This document shows, piece after piece, positions 6,338-13,412 of a stretch of DNA of 13,442 bases (position 1 is its first letter; each line of letters starts with the position of its first letter). The notes below the pieces were generated by a model. That model searched no databases. It saw nothing but the letters and a program-made list of their open reading frames with translations, and was not told where the DNA came from. The position numbers were made by a program, and so were the translations under genes. The DNA comes from Deltaproteobacteria bacterium GWA2_55_10 (GTDB lineage: Bacteria > Desulfobacterota > GWC2-55-46): NCBI GenBank assembly GCA_001797415.1, contig MGPL01000143.1, positions 14,518-27,959 on the forward strand. The letters run 5' to 3'.

Positions 6338-7867
6338 TTACAACCCTGAAGCCGAGATCTTTATGACATTAGCCTGCTCGATAAAGCGGCTTACCGATAC
6401 GTGCATATAGTTGAGGAAGTCCTCGGGATGGAACCCGACCCAGAAAACGAATACCAGCAGGGCGAAGAGCGCTATTGCCTCGCGCAGGTCGATATCCCAG
6501 ACCTTATGCTCGTGGTCGTCATGGCCGTGTCCGCCGCCGTGCCCGCCTTGGCCCCCATGCCCATGGCTGTCCGCGCCGTAGGCCATCCTCTTGAACATGA
6601 AGAGCATGTAGGCCGCCCCGAAGACGATGCCTATGAGCAGGAATATGAGATACGGCTGATAGGCCTCGAACGCGCCAAAGGCTATGAGTAGCTCTCCGAT
6701 AAAGCCGTTAGTGCCGGGGAAACCCAGTGAAGCAAGCGAGAATATGAAGAGGAAGGTCGTGTAGTACGGAACGCGGCTGGCGCCCCAGCCGTACGCGCTT
6801 ATCTCCCTGGTGTGCGTCCTCTCGTATATAAGACCGACGCAGAAGAAGAGCGCGCTGGTCGTGATGCCGTGGTTGAACATCTGAAGTATCGCGCCCTCGA
6901 CTCCGTTCTTGTTGAAGAGGAATATGCCGAGCGTCACGAAGCCCATGTGGCTTATGGATGAATAGGCGATGAGCTTCTTAAGATCCTTTTGCGCAAGGGC
7001 CAGGAACGCGCCGTATATGATGGCCACGAGCGAGATGATTATTATCGGAGTGGCCAGGTACCGCGCGGCGTCCGGGAACATGGGCACCGAGAACCTCAGG
7101 AATCCGTATGTGCCGAGCTTAAGGAGCACGCCCGCCAGTATGATGGAGCCCGCTGTAGGCGCCTCGACGTGGGCGTCGGGCAGCCAGGTATGGAACGGGA
7201 CCATCGGGACCTTCACCGCGAATGCCACGAAGAAGGCCAGGAAGACCCATATCTGGAATACGAAGGAGTACTTGTGCTCCATCAGTGTCGGTATGTCGAA
7301 GGTGCCGCCGGCCGCGTAGTACATGGCGATGATGCCGACGAGCATCAGTATGCTGCCCGCGAGGGTGTAGAGGAAGAACTTAACGGCCGAGTATATGCGG
7401 TTCTTGCCGCCCCACACGCCTATTATAAGGTACATGGGGATGAGCATGGCCTCCCAGAAGAGATAGAAGAGGAGGAGGTCCAGCGCGGCGAAGACGCCCA
7501 GCATGGCGGTCTGCATGGCCAGGAGCGATATCATGAACTCCTTGACCCTGTGCTTTATGCCGGTCCACGATGCCAGCACGCAGATGACGCCGAGGAAGGC
7601 CGTCAGGAATATGAAGAGCACGCTTATGCCGTCGACGCCGAGATAGTAGAATATGTTGAAGGACGGTATCCATTCATACCTCTCCACGAACTGCATCTTG
7701 TGCGTGGAGGAATCAAAGCCCGTGAGGAGCGGGATCGAGACGGCGAAGTCCGCGACCGCGACGGCCAGCGCTATCCACCTTATGGCGCGCTCGTCCCGGA
7801 TGAAAAGAAGGAGCGCCGCGCCCAGGAGCGGCAGGAAGATTACAAGACTAAGGAGGTGTTCGGACAT
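6338..7867 (-). CDS. nuoM: NADH-quinone oxidoreductase subunit M
   Basis: Antiporter-like membrane-arm subunit of complex I, 509 residues with about 14 membrane helices. Visible key residues are TM5 Glu139 (LFWEAMLIPMYL), TM7 Lys219 (FAVKVPMVPFHTWLPDAHVEA), TM8 Lys250 (LLKLGTYGFLRF) and TM12 Glu392 (GFIGELLIAF). The TM12 residue is Glu, as in E. coli NuoM (E407), where NuoL and NuoN have Lys; this fixes the assignment to NuoM. An unusual His/Gly-rich loop with seven His lies at 435-454, after the Lys/Arg end of the putative thirteenth helix, so probably on the cytoplasmic face. The gene starts 2 bases after the nuoK stop, with AAGGGA inside the end of nuoK as ribosome binding site. The usual nuoL between nuoK and nuoM is absent. 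Confidence 0.97.
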   Translation of the reverse strand: MSEHLLSLVIFLPLLGAALLLFIRDERAIRWIALAVAVADFAVSIPLLTGFDSSTHKMQFVERYEWIPSFNIFYYLGVDGISVLFIFLTAFLGVICVLASWTGIKHRVKEFMISLLAMQTAMLGVFAALDLLLFYLFWEAMLIPMYLIIGVWGGKNRIYSAVKFFLYTLAGSILMLVGIIAMYYAAGGTFDIPTLMEHKYSFVFQIWVFLAFFVAFAVKVPMVPFHTWLPDAHVEAPTAGSIILAGVLLKLGTYGFLRFSVPMFPDAARYLATPIIIISLVAIIYGAFLALAQKDLKKLIAYSSISHMGFVTLGIFLFNKNGVEGAILQMFNHGITTSALFFCVGLIYERTHTREISAYGWGASRVPYYTTFLFIFSLASLGFPGTNGFIGELLIAFGAFEAYQPYLIFLLIGIVFGAAYMLFMFKRMAYGADSHGHGGQGGHGGGHGHDDHEHKVWDIDLREAIALFALLVFVFWVGFHPEDFLNYMHVSVSRFIEQANVIKISASGL

Positions 7868-7869
7868 CT

Positions 7870-8172
7870 CTATCCCTTCAAGGTGTCGATCTCATCGACA
7901 TTGAACGTTTTTCTGTTCCTGACGAGCGCTATCAGGATGCCGAGGGCGACTGCCACCTCGGCTGCCGTTACGGTAATGGTGAATATCGAGAATATCTGCC
8001 CGGTCATGTCACCCAGCATGTACGAGAACGCCACGAAGTTGATATTGACCGAATTGAGCATGAGCTCTATTGACATGAGGACGACTATTATGTTCCTTCT
8101 CATGAGGACGCCGGAGACGCCTATGAGGAAGAGAACGGCCGCGACGGCTATGTACCAGGAGATCGGGACCAT
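7870..8172 (-). CDS. nuoK: NADH-quinone oxidoreductase subunit K
   Basis: Small membrane-arm subunit of complex I (100 residues, three helices, MrpC homologue) linking the quinone-side half-channel to NuoN. Both essential buried acids are at the same numbers as in E. coli: Glu36 in MSIELMLNSVN and Glu72 in TAAEVAVALGI. The ATG at 8172 immediately follows the nuoJ stop, with AAGGAG inside the end of nuoJ. The C-terminus (LVRNRKTFNVDEIDTLKG) is of ordinary type. Confidence 0.97.
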   Translation of the reverse strand: MVPISWYIAVAAVLFLIGVSGVLMRRNIIVVLMSIELMLNSVNINFVAFSYMLGDMTGQIFSIFTITVTAAEVAVALGILIALVRNRKTFNVDEIDTLKG

Positions 8173-8664
8173 CTATCTCTGACGCTCCTTTGCCATGATT
8201 ACGGCCGCCACAAGCGCGGCCAGAAGTATTATGGAGACGACCTCGAACGGGAAGAGGTACTTTGTAAAGAGGAGCTTGCCTATGGATTCCGTCGTGGTCT
8301 CCGCGGCGTCTGCCGGGGCCGTCCCGAACGGGCTCGCGAATATGAACGCGAGGAGCTCTATGCCCAGCACTGCTATTACTCCTCCGACGAACCTTCTCTT
8401 TACCGGCGGGAAGGTCTCGATAGCCGCCTTCTTGATATCCAGGATAAGGACGACGAAGAGGAAGAGTACCATTACCGCGCCGACATAGATGAAGACCTGC
8501 GCCACGGCGACAAAGGGCGACCTCAGGAGCACGAAGAGCGCGGCTACCTGAACGAGGCAGAGCATGAGGGAGACGGCGCTGTGAACCGGGTTCCTCAGGG
8601 TCACTACTGCGAGCCCGGAGCATAGGGCCGTTATCGCGAACATCAGAAAAAAGAATTTTTCCAT
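8173..8664 (-). CDS. nuoJ: NADH-quinone oxidoreductase subunit J
   Basis: Five-helix membrane-arm subunit of complex I, 163 residues. The conserved third helix is clear: VFIYVGAVMVLFLFVV with Tyr60 and Gly62, the region that forms the pi-bulge in solved structures. LRNPVHSAVSL at 23-33 is another family hallmark. AAAGGA about seven bases before the ATG supports the start at 8664. The upstream gap to nuoI is 66 bases and holds no gene. Only a short imperfect palindrome (CTGAGCC/GGTTCAG, about 8682-8701) is visible there. Confidence 0.95.
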   Translation of the reverse strand: MEKFFFLMFAITALCSGLAVVTLRNPVHSAVSLMLCLVQVAALFVLLRSPFVAVAQVFIYVGAVMVLFLFVVLILDIKKAAIETFPPVKRRFVGGVIAVLGIELLAFIFASPFGTAPADAAETTTESIGKLLFTKYLFPFEVVSIILLAALVAAVIMAKERQR

Positions 8665-8730
8665 CTGGATTCCTTTATGGCTGAGCCTGACCCGGTTCAG
8701 AATCGTTCCGCCGGGCTTGCGTTACTTTTC

Positions 8731-9303
8731 TTACAGAAGCCTCTTCTTCGACATCCTCAGGTCCGGGACCACCTTTATGCCTTCCGGCGACCTCACGAAC
8801 TTGGCCTTCACGACAAACCCGCCATTGATGGTCTCGGGTATGGACTGCGGCTGCAGGAGCTCTTCCTTGTTCTTTGTCGCGCAGGAGAGGTCAAAGCACG
8901 CGAGCTCATAGTCCCTGCCGAGCCTTACCGCCCTCGTGGGGCAGGCGTCCTCGCAGTAGCCGCAGAACAGGCACCTGGTGAGCTCTACCTTCCAGACCTT
9001 CGCGACCCTGTCGGCAATGCCCCTGCCGGAATCGTCCTCCATCGGGATGACGGTTATGCACTTTGTCGGGCAGGCCTTTGCGCAGAGCTCGCAGGCTACG
9101 CAGAGCTCCCTGCCGTTCGCGTCCATATTAAGCGTGTGCTGGCCGCGGAAGCGCCTGTACGGGACCCACTTCTCCTGGTCAGGGTACCTGAGCGTTATGC
9201 TCCTGGATACGTTGTACCTGAGAGTTATCGCGAGGCCCTTTATGAAATCGACGAACAGGGCCTTCTTTATGAAATCTGTTATCCTGCTTGACCCGTTGCT
9301 CAT
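8731..9303 (-). CDS. nuoI: NADH-quinone oxidoreductase subunit I (two 4Fe-4S ferredoxin-like subunit)
   Basis: Carries clusters N6a and N6b that pass electrons from NuoG to N2 near the quinone site, on the cytoplasmic side of the membrane. Its 190 residues contain two CxxCxxCxxxCP motifs: C68, C71, C74, C78 (CVACELCAKACP) and C111, C114, C117, C121 (CLFCGYCEDACP). The N-terminal amphipathic part (FIKGLAITLRY) and YPDQEKWVPYRRFRGQH are typical. The start at 9303 (MSNGSSRITDF) overlaps the nuoH stop as ATGA. A longer in-frame reading to 9417 runs through nuoH and its extra residues look unrelated, so I rejected it. Confidence 0.96.
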   Translation of the reverse strand: MSNGSSRITDFIKKALFVDFIKGLAITLRYNVSRSITLRYPDQEKWVPYRRFRGQHTLNMDANGRELCVACELCAKACPTKCITVIPMEDDSGRGIADRVAKVWKVELTRCLFCGYCEDACPTRAVRLGRDYELACFDLSCATKNKEELLQPQSIPETINGGFVVKAKFVRSPEGIKVVPDLRMSKKRLL

Positions 9304-10334
9304 ATCTTCATCAATCCTGTTATGAGGACGCTGACCAGCGAAAGCGGTATCAGTATCTTCCAGCCTATGGTCATGAGCTGGTCGTACCTGTATCTCGGCA
9401 GCGTGAACCTGAGCCACATGAAGAAGTAGATGAACGCGACCACCTTGGCCATGAACCAGAAGATGCCGGGCACGAAGTTGAAGAGCGCGCCGTCAAGGGG
9501 CGGGTGCCAGCCGCCGAAGAACATTATTACGGTAAGTACCGACACGCTCACCATCGCCACGTACTCTGCGAGCATGAAGTAAGAGAACCTCATGCCGCTG
9601 TACTCGGTATGGAAGCCAGAGGCCAGGGTGCCTTCGTCCTCTGGAAGGTCGAAGGGTATGCGGTTCATCTCCGCCAATGCCGCGATGATGAATATTACGA
9701 ACCATACCGGCCCTATCGGGAGGTATAGTACGTTCCAGTGGTGAATGCCGCCTGCCTGGGCCCTTACCATCTCAAGCAGGCTCAATGTGTCGGTCATCAT
9801 GACGACGCCTATGCAGGCGAAGCTCAACGCTATCTCGTAGCTTATCATCTGCGCTGCGGAGCGCAGTCCGCCGAGGAGCGCGTACTTGGAGTTAGACGCC
9901 CAGCCGCCGAAGATAATGCCGTATATGCCAAGACCGCCTATCGCGAGGACGTAGAGTATGCCGACGTTTAGGTCCGACAGGTAGAGCGAGACTTCCCTGT
10001 TGACGAATGGGATGGTCACGTTCTCGCCGAACGGTATGGCGACGAAAACCAGGAACGCCGGGATCATCGCTATAAGCGGCGCCAGCTTGAAAAGGAACCT
10101 GTCGGCCCTGTCCGGGACGATGTCCTCCTTCAAGATAAGCTTCAGGGTATCGGCCAGGGGCTGCAGTATGCCGTGCGGGCCTACCCTCATGGGGCCGAGC
10201 CTCACATGGATGTGTCCGGCGACCTTCCTCTCAAGCCAGGTAAGGGGCATCGGGAGGCTGAAGATGATCGCGGTCAGGAGCCACGCCTTGACGATTATTA
10301 TGATTACTTCTATAAGGGTTGCGGTATCCAGCAT
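9300..10334 (-). CDS. nuoH: NADH-quinone oxidoreductase subunit H
   Basis: Membrane subunit forming the quinone chamber and E-channel of complex I, 344 residues. Signatures seen are LERKVAGHIHVRLGPMRVGP at 34-53 (Glu35), GLRSAAQMISYEIAL with Glu167, and AEMNRIPFDLPEDEGTLASG at 221-240 followed by FHTEYSGMRF. Asp229, Glu232, Glu234 and Glu244 match E. coli D213, E216, E218 and E228, but Thr236 stands where E. coli has E220. The start at 10334 lies 25 bases after the nucleotide-binding gene, with only a weak GGA as ribosome binding site. The stop overlaps nuoI by ATGA. Confidence 0.96.
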   Translation of the reverse strand: MLDTATLIEVIIIIVKAWLLTAIIFSLPMPLTWLERKVAGHIHVRLGPMRVGPHGILQPLADTLKLILKEDIVPDRADRFLFKLAPLIAMIPAFLVFVAIPFGENVTIPFVNREVSLYLSDLNVGILYVLAIGGLGIYGIIFGGWASNSKYALLGGLRSAAQMISYEIALSFACIGVVMMTDTLSLLEMVRAQAGGIHHWNVLYLPIGPVWFVIFIIAALAEMNRIPFDLPEDEGTLASGFHTEYSGMRFSYFMLAEYVAMVSVSVLTVIMFFGGWHPPLDGALFNFVPGIFWFMAKVVAFIYFFMWLRFTLPRYRYDQLMTIGWKILIPLSLVSVLITGLMKI

Positions 10335-10359
10335 CTGTTGTCCGATAGGCAGCTAAAAG

Positions 10360-10833
10360 CTACCCTCTTTTTCTGCCCCACATGTAATTTATCATCTCGA
10401 TGTACCTCGAGTTCATGCCGCGCACTATCGAATGGATCGTGAATACTATGTTACGGAGGAGCTTGTATATTATCCTCGGGTTTGCGTCTACGAGGGTCTC
10501 GAAGTCGTTCTTGTCTATTATGTAGGTGTCGAGGTCGGATACCGCCACTATGGTCGCCGACCTGGGCCTGCCGTCGAGGAAGCTCATCTCGCCGAAGATG
10601 TCGCCGTCCTTCATTATGGTGAGCGTGAAGAGCTCGCCGTCCGGGGCGGTCTTGCAGGCCTTTACCTCGCCCTTCCTTATGATGAAAAGCGACTGGCCGT
10701 CCTCGGATTCCTTGAATACCGTCTCCCCGGTCTTGAAACTCTTCTTGTTCACTATCGGGGCGATAGCGGCAACCTCAGTGTCAGTAAGGTCTGCAAAAAA
10801 CTGGACTTCCCTCAGCAATTTCGCGTCAATCAT
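10360..10833 (-). CDS. Stand-alone cyclic-nucleotide-binding domain protein, no HTH, inside the nuo operon
   Basis: 157-residue soluble protein of the Crp/cNMP-binding superfamily. The jelly-roll domain covers about 15-115: FKTGETVFKESEDGQSLFIIRKGEV, then the phosphate-binding cassette GDIFGEMSFLDGRPRSATIVA at 77-97. Glu82 (ribose contact) and Arg91 (phosphate contact) of cAMP-type sites are both present, so nucleotide binding is plausible. Only about 40 residues follow, mostly helical (FETLVDANPRIIYKLLRNIV), too few for the winged helix of Crp/Fnr; direct DNA binding is unlikely. No membrane segment is visible. It has a near-perfect ribosome binding site at 10841-10847 and sits 43 bases after nuoG and 25 before nuoH. 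The position suggests a regulatory or assembly role for complex I, which is inference only. Confidence 0.9.
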   Translation of the reverse strand: MIDAKLLREVQFFADLTDTEVAAIAPIVNKKSFKTGETVFKESEDGQSLFIIRKGEVKACKTAPDGELFTLTIMKDGDIFGEMSFLDGRPRSATIVAVSDLDTYIIDKNDFETLVDANPRIIYKLLRNIVFTIHSIVRGMNSRYIEMINYMWGRKRG

Positions 10834-10840
10834 CTACCTG

Positions 10841-10847
10841 CCTCCTT
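10841..10847 (-). promoter_or_regulatory. Strong Shine-Dalgarno site for the nucleotide-binding protein
   Basis: AAGGAGG on the minus strand, seven bases before the ATG at 10833. It is the strongest ribosome binding site I see in this operon, much better than those of nuoG and nuoH on either side. This suggests the regulator-like protein is made at least as abundantly as its neighbours. Confidence 0.75.
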
Positions 10848-10876
10848 AAGAGGACATCACGTTCCGGATTTCAGAC

Positions 10877-13351
10877 CTAAAACGACTTCTCTATCGCGAC
10901 CCTTTGCAGGCCCTCGCCCCTTTTGAAAAACCTGTTCACAGGGGCGGCCTCAAAGTTCTCGGGGATAAACGCCACTCCGCTCTTTGTGCCCTTGCGCGTC
11001 CGGAGCGACAGTGTGGCTTCGCAGTTCTTGCCCCTTACCCTGACCTTCTGGCCGCTTATGAGCCCGAGCTTCGCGGCATCCTCTTCGCTTATCTCGACTA
11101 TCGCTTCCTTCAGAAGGCTCGTGAGGCTCTCCGACCTCCTCGATACCCTACCGGAATGGAAGAGCGTGTTCCCGGTCACGAGCACGAACGGGTAGTTCGC
11201 GGGGCCGGTTATTGCCTCTGCCTTGAACTCCGTCTTTGCCGAGAGCCTCTCGGCGGCAGCCGCCACAAGGGCTTCCCTGTTATCGAGCGAGTTGTCCCTG
11301 TTCTTCCTGTTGTTGAAGGAGAGGCTTACGCCAGCGTACATCGGGGTCGCCTTCCTTATCTCTTCAAAGATCCCGGTACCGCAGGCCTTTGCCGGAATGG
11401 CGCCGTTTATCGCATTGCCGAAAGCGGCTATGATCGCGAGGTCGGTCTTTGCCTGTCCGGGGGCCTTTGCTATCCTCTTAACTGCCTGGACCCTGCCCTC
11501 CTGGTTGGTGAGCGTGCCGTTCTTCTCAGAGAGCGCCGCTGCGGGCAGCACCACATGGGCGAGCTTGGCGGTCTCGGTAAGGAACATGTCCTGCACGACG
11601 AGGAGCTTGAGCCTGGAGAGCGCTTCCCTTGCGAACGCTTCGTCGCCGTACATCGCGAGCAGGTCAGCGCCCACGAGGTATAGCATCTCAAGGGAGCCGC
11701 CTCTCGCGGTCTCCATCATGCGGTCCGTGCCGAGGGCCTCTTCCGCTACCCGCTTGTAACCGGGGCCGAAGCCGGGGTGAACGCCCATCTCCCACGCGCC
11801 CCTCTGGTTGCTCCTGTCGAGCAGCGGGAGCTTCGCGACCTTCTTGCCGGCTGCCTCAAGCGACTTTATGAGCTGAGCAAGCTCGCCTATGCCCTGCGGA
11901 TGGCGGAGGAAATCCGTACCCGCCATTATGCCTATCTTCTCAGAACCCTTGAGCTTCGCTGCAACTGCCTTTGCCTCTTCCGTTGTTACGCCTGCAGCTT
12001 CGAGCGCCTTTGCGTCAGGCTCTGCTCCGCCTATTATCGCAGATAGAGCCCCAAGGAGCGCGCCCTCTGTTGCGGGCAGGTGCCTTACTTTCAGGTTTGC
12101 CGAGCTGTCGAGCTTCATGCCCCTTGAGGAGGCTATTATGAGGTTCATGTTCCGGGTGCCGGATATGCGCCTCAGGATGTAATCTGTTATCGGGTTCTCC
12201 TCTGAGACGGCAGAGCCTACCACGAGGACCGTGTCAGAAGCCATGCAGTCGAATACCGAGGCGCCGCCCGCGTCCATACCGAGCGCCGAGACAAAGCCCT
12301 CGACAGCCTCTGACGACCACCTTGAGGTCGAATCTATGTTTCCTGTTCCGAGCGTGGCCCTCATGAAACCCTGGAAGAGGAATAGCTCTTCGTTGGTGAG
12401 CCTGGGCGATGCTATGCCGCCGATCGCACCGGGGGCGATGGAGCTCATCCTGTCCTTTATGTACTCAAACGCCTCTTCCCAGCTGACAGAGACGAGGTTC
12501 CCTGATTTCCTGACGAGCGGGGTTTTAAGCCTCTCGGCATTGGACATGTAGTCGAATCCGAACCTACCCCTGGCGCAGAGCGTCTCGCTGTTGACGCCTA
12601 CTCCGAGCTGGGCCCTTGACCTCAATACCTCGCCGTCCCTCGCTTCGAGGACCATCCTGCAGCCCGTTCCGCAGTACGAGCAGACGGTATCTGCGCCCTT
12701 CAGGTCCCAGGGCCTTGCCTTGTACCTGTAGGGGAGCCTCATGAAGCAGCCGACAGGGCATACCTCTATGCAGTTGCCGCAGTGGTCGCAGTCGAGGAGC
12801 CCCCTGAAGAAGCTCGTGGGCTCCTGGTGGTCTCCCCTTCCGAGCGCGCCGAGGACATTCTGCCCGACGACCTCGCGGCAGACCCTGACGCACTTCATGC
12901 ACTGCACGCACCTGTTCGAGTTCTTGACTATTACAGGGCTTAATATGTAGTCCTTCTCGTGGAACTTGAACTTGGGCTCCGCGTGCCTGCCCTTGTGCGG
13001 GCCGTGCCTGTGGACGGCGTCCTGCAGCTCGCATTCTCCGGCCTTGTCGCAGACCGGGCAGTCCATGGCGTGGTTTGCCAGGAGGAACTCGAGTACCCCG
13101 GCCCTCGCGGTCTGCACGGTGGAGTTCTCGGTAAGGATCGACATGCCGTTCAGTACGGGCGTCACGCATGAGGGCTGGAGCTTCTTCTGCCCCTCGATCT
13201 CAACGAGGCACATCCTGCAGGAGCCAACGCCCATGAGGTCGGCCTGGTAGCAGAAGGTCGGGATATCGAAACCAGCCGCTCTCGCCGCATCCAGTATGAG
13301 GGTGTTATCCTCTACCGTTACCTCTATTCCGTTTATCTTTACGGTTACCAT
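10877..13351 (-). CDS. nuoG: NADH-quinone oxidoreductase subunit G (iron-sulfur, molybdopterin-oxidoreductase-like)
   Basis: Largest peripheral-arm subunit of complex I, 824 residues, passing electrons from NuoE/F towards NuoI. From the N-terminus: a 2Fe-2S ferredoxin domain with C34, C45, C48, C62 (N1b); HxxxCxxCxxxxxC with H94, C98, C101, C107 (N5); CxxCxxCxxxC at C148, C151, C154, C158; a second full CxxCxxCxxxC at C188, C191, C194, C198; then C224, C227, C231 and C259 (N7). A molybdopterin-oxidoreductase-like domain (about 272-700) and a C-terminal dinucleotide-binding-like domain (about 719-810, LVTGNTLFHSGRVSRRS) follow. The second four-Cys motif replaces the usual single-Cys form near CPVGAL, as in formate dehydrogenases and FeFe hydrogenases. 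No Cys or Sec is visible where a formate dehydrogenase catalytic residue would sit (Arg-Trp-Ser-Ser at 344-347), so the domain is probably not catalytic. The start has a weak AGG site. Confidence 0.95.
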   Translation of the reverse strand: MVTVKINGIEVTVEDNTLILDAARAAGFDIPTFCYQADLMGVGSCRMCLVEIEGQKKLQPSCVTPVLNGMSILTENSTVQTARAGVLEFLLANHAMDCPVCDKAGECELQDAVHRHGPHKGRHAEPKFKFHEKDYILSPVIVKNSNRCVQCMKCVRVCREVVGQNVLGALGRGDHQEPTSFFRGLLDCDHCGNCIEVCPVGCFMRLPYRYKARPWDLKGADTVCSYCGTGCRMVLEARDGEVLRSRAQLGVGVNSETLCARGRFGFDYMSNAERLKTPLVRKSGNLVSVSWEEAFEYIKDRMSSIAPGAIGGIASPRLTNEELFLFQGFMRATLGTGNIDSTSRWSSEAVEGFVSALGMDAGGASVFDCMASDTVLVVGSAVSEENPITDYILRRISGTRNMNLIIASSRGMKLDSSANLKVRHLPATEGALLGALSAIIGGAEPDAKALEAAGVTTEEAKAVAAKLKGSEKIGIMAGTDFLRHPQGIGELAQLIKSLEAAGKKVAKLPLLDRSNQRGAWEMGVHPGFGPGYKRVAEEALGTDRMMETARGGSLEMLYLVGADLLAMYGDEAFAREALSRLKLLVVQDMFLTETAKLAHVVLPAAALSEKNGTLTNQEGRVQAVKRIAKAPGQAKTDLAIIAAFGNAINGAIPAKACGTGIFEEIRKATPMYAGVSLSFNNRKNRDNSLDNREALVAAAAERLSAKTEFKAEAITGPANYPFVLVTGNTLFHSGRVSRRSESLTSLLKEAIVEISEEDAAKLGLISGQKVRVRGKNCEATLSLRTRKGTKSGVAFIPENFEAAPVNRFFKRGEGLQRVAIEKSF

Positions 13352-13378
13352 TTAGCCTGTCCGGTCCCCTATCAGGAT

Positions 13379-13409
13379 GCTGAAAAAGTCCGTCCTGGAC
13401 TTTTTCAGC
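13379..13409. repeat. Perfect 13-bp inverted repeat upstream of nuoG
   Basis: Arms GCTGAAAAAGTCC (13379-13391) and GGACTTTTTCAGC (13397-13409) are perfectly complementary with a five-base loop. The 13-mer recurs exactly at 3065-3077. It lies 27 bases upstream of the nuoG start in a non-coding stretch (13352-13442). No T run follows the stem in either direction as expected for an intrinsic terminator. It may affect nuoG leader structure or be a dispersed repeat. Confidence 0.8.
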
Positions 13410-13412
13410 CGC

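Noticed and set aside
6989..8182. Long open reading frame on the plus strand, antisense to nuoM and nuoK
   Set aside because: Its translation is a low-complexity mix of Arg, Glu, His and Asp with no recognisable domain, and it is opposite two certain genes. It is a codon-bias shadow, as are the other plus-strand frames.
8682..8701. Palindrome in the nuoI-nuoJ gap as a regulatory hairpin
   Set aside because: CTGAGCC/GGTTCAG is only seven pairs, with a mismatch on the transcribed RNA strand, too weak to call.
9304..9417. N-terminal extension of NuoI
   Set aside because: The extra residues overlap nuoH in another frame and have no similarity to NuoI. The ATG at 9303 forms a normal ATGA overlap.
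10877..13351. NuoG being an active formate dehydrogenase or hydrogenase subunit
   Set aside because: Although it has the extra four-Cys motif, no catalytic Cys or Sec is visible at the expected place, there is no H-cluster motif, and the gene is embedded among nuo genes.
13379..13409. Intrinsic terminator upstream of nuoG
   Set aside because: The stem is strong but its T run is inside the stem, with no T tract after it on either strand. A terminator here would also cut the nuo operon.
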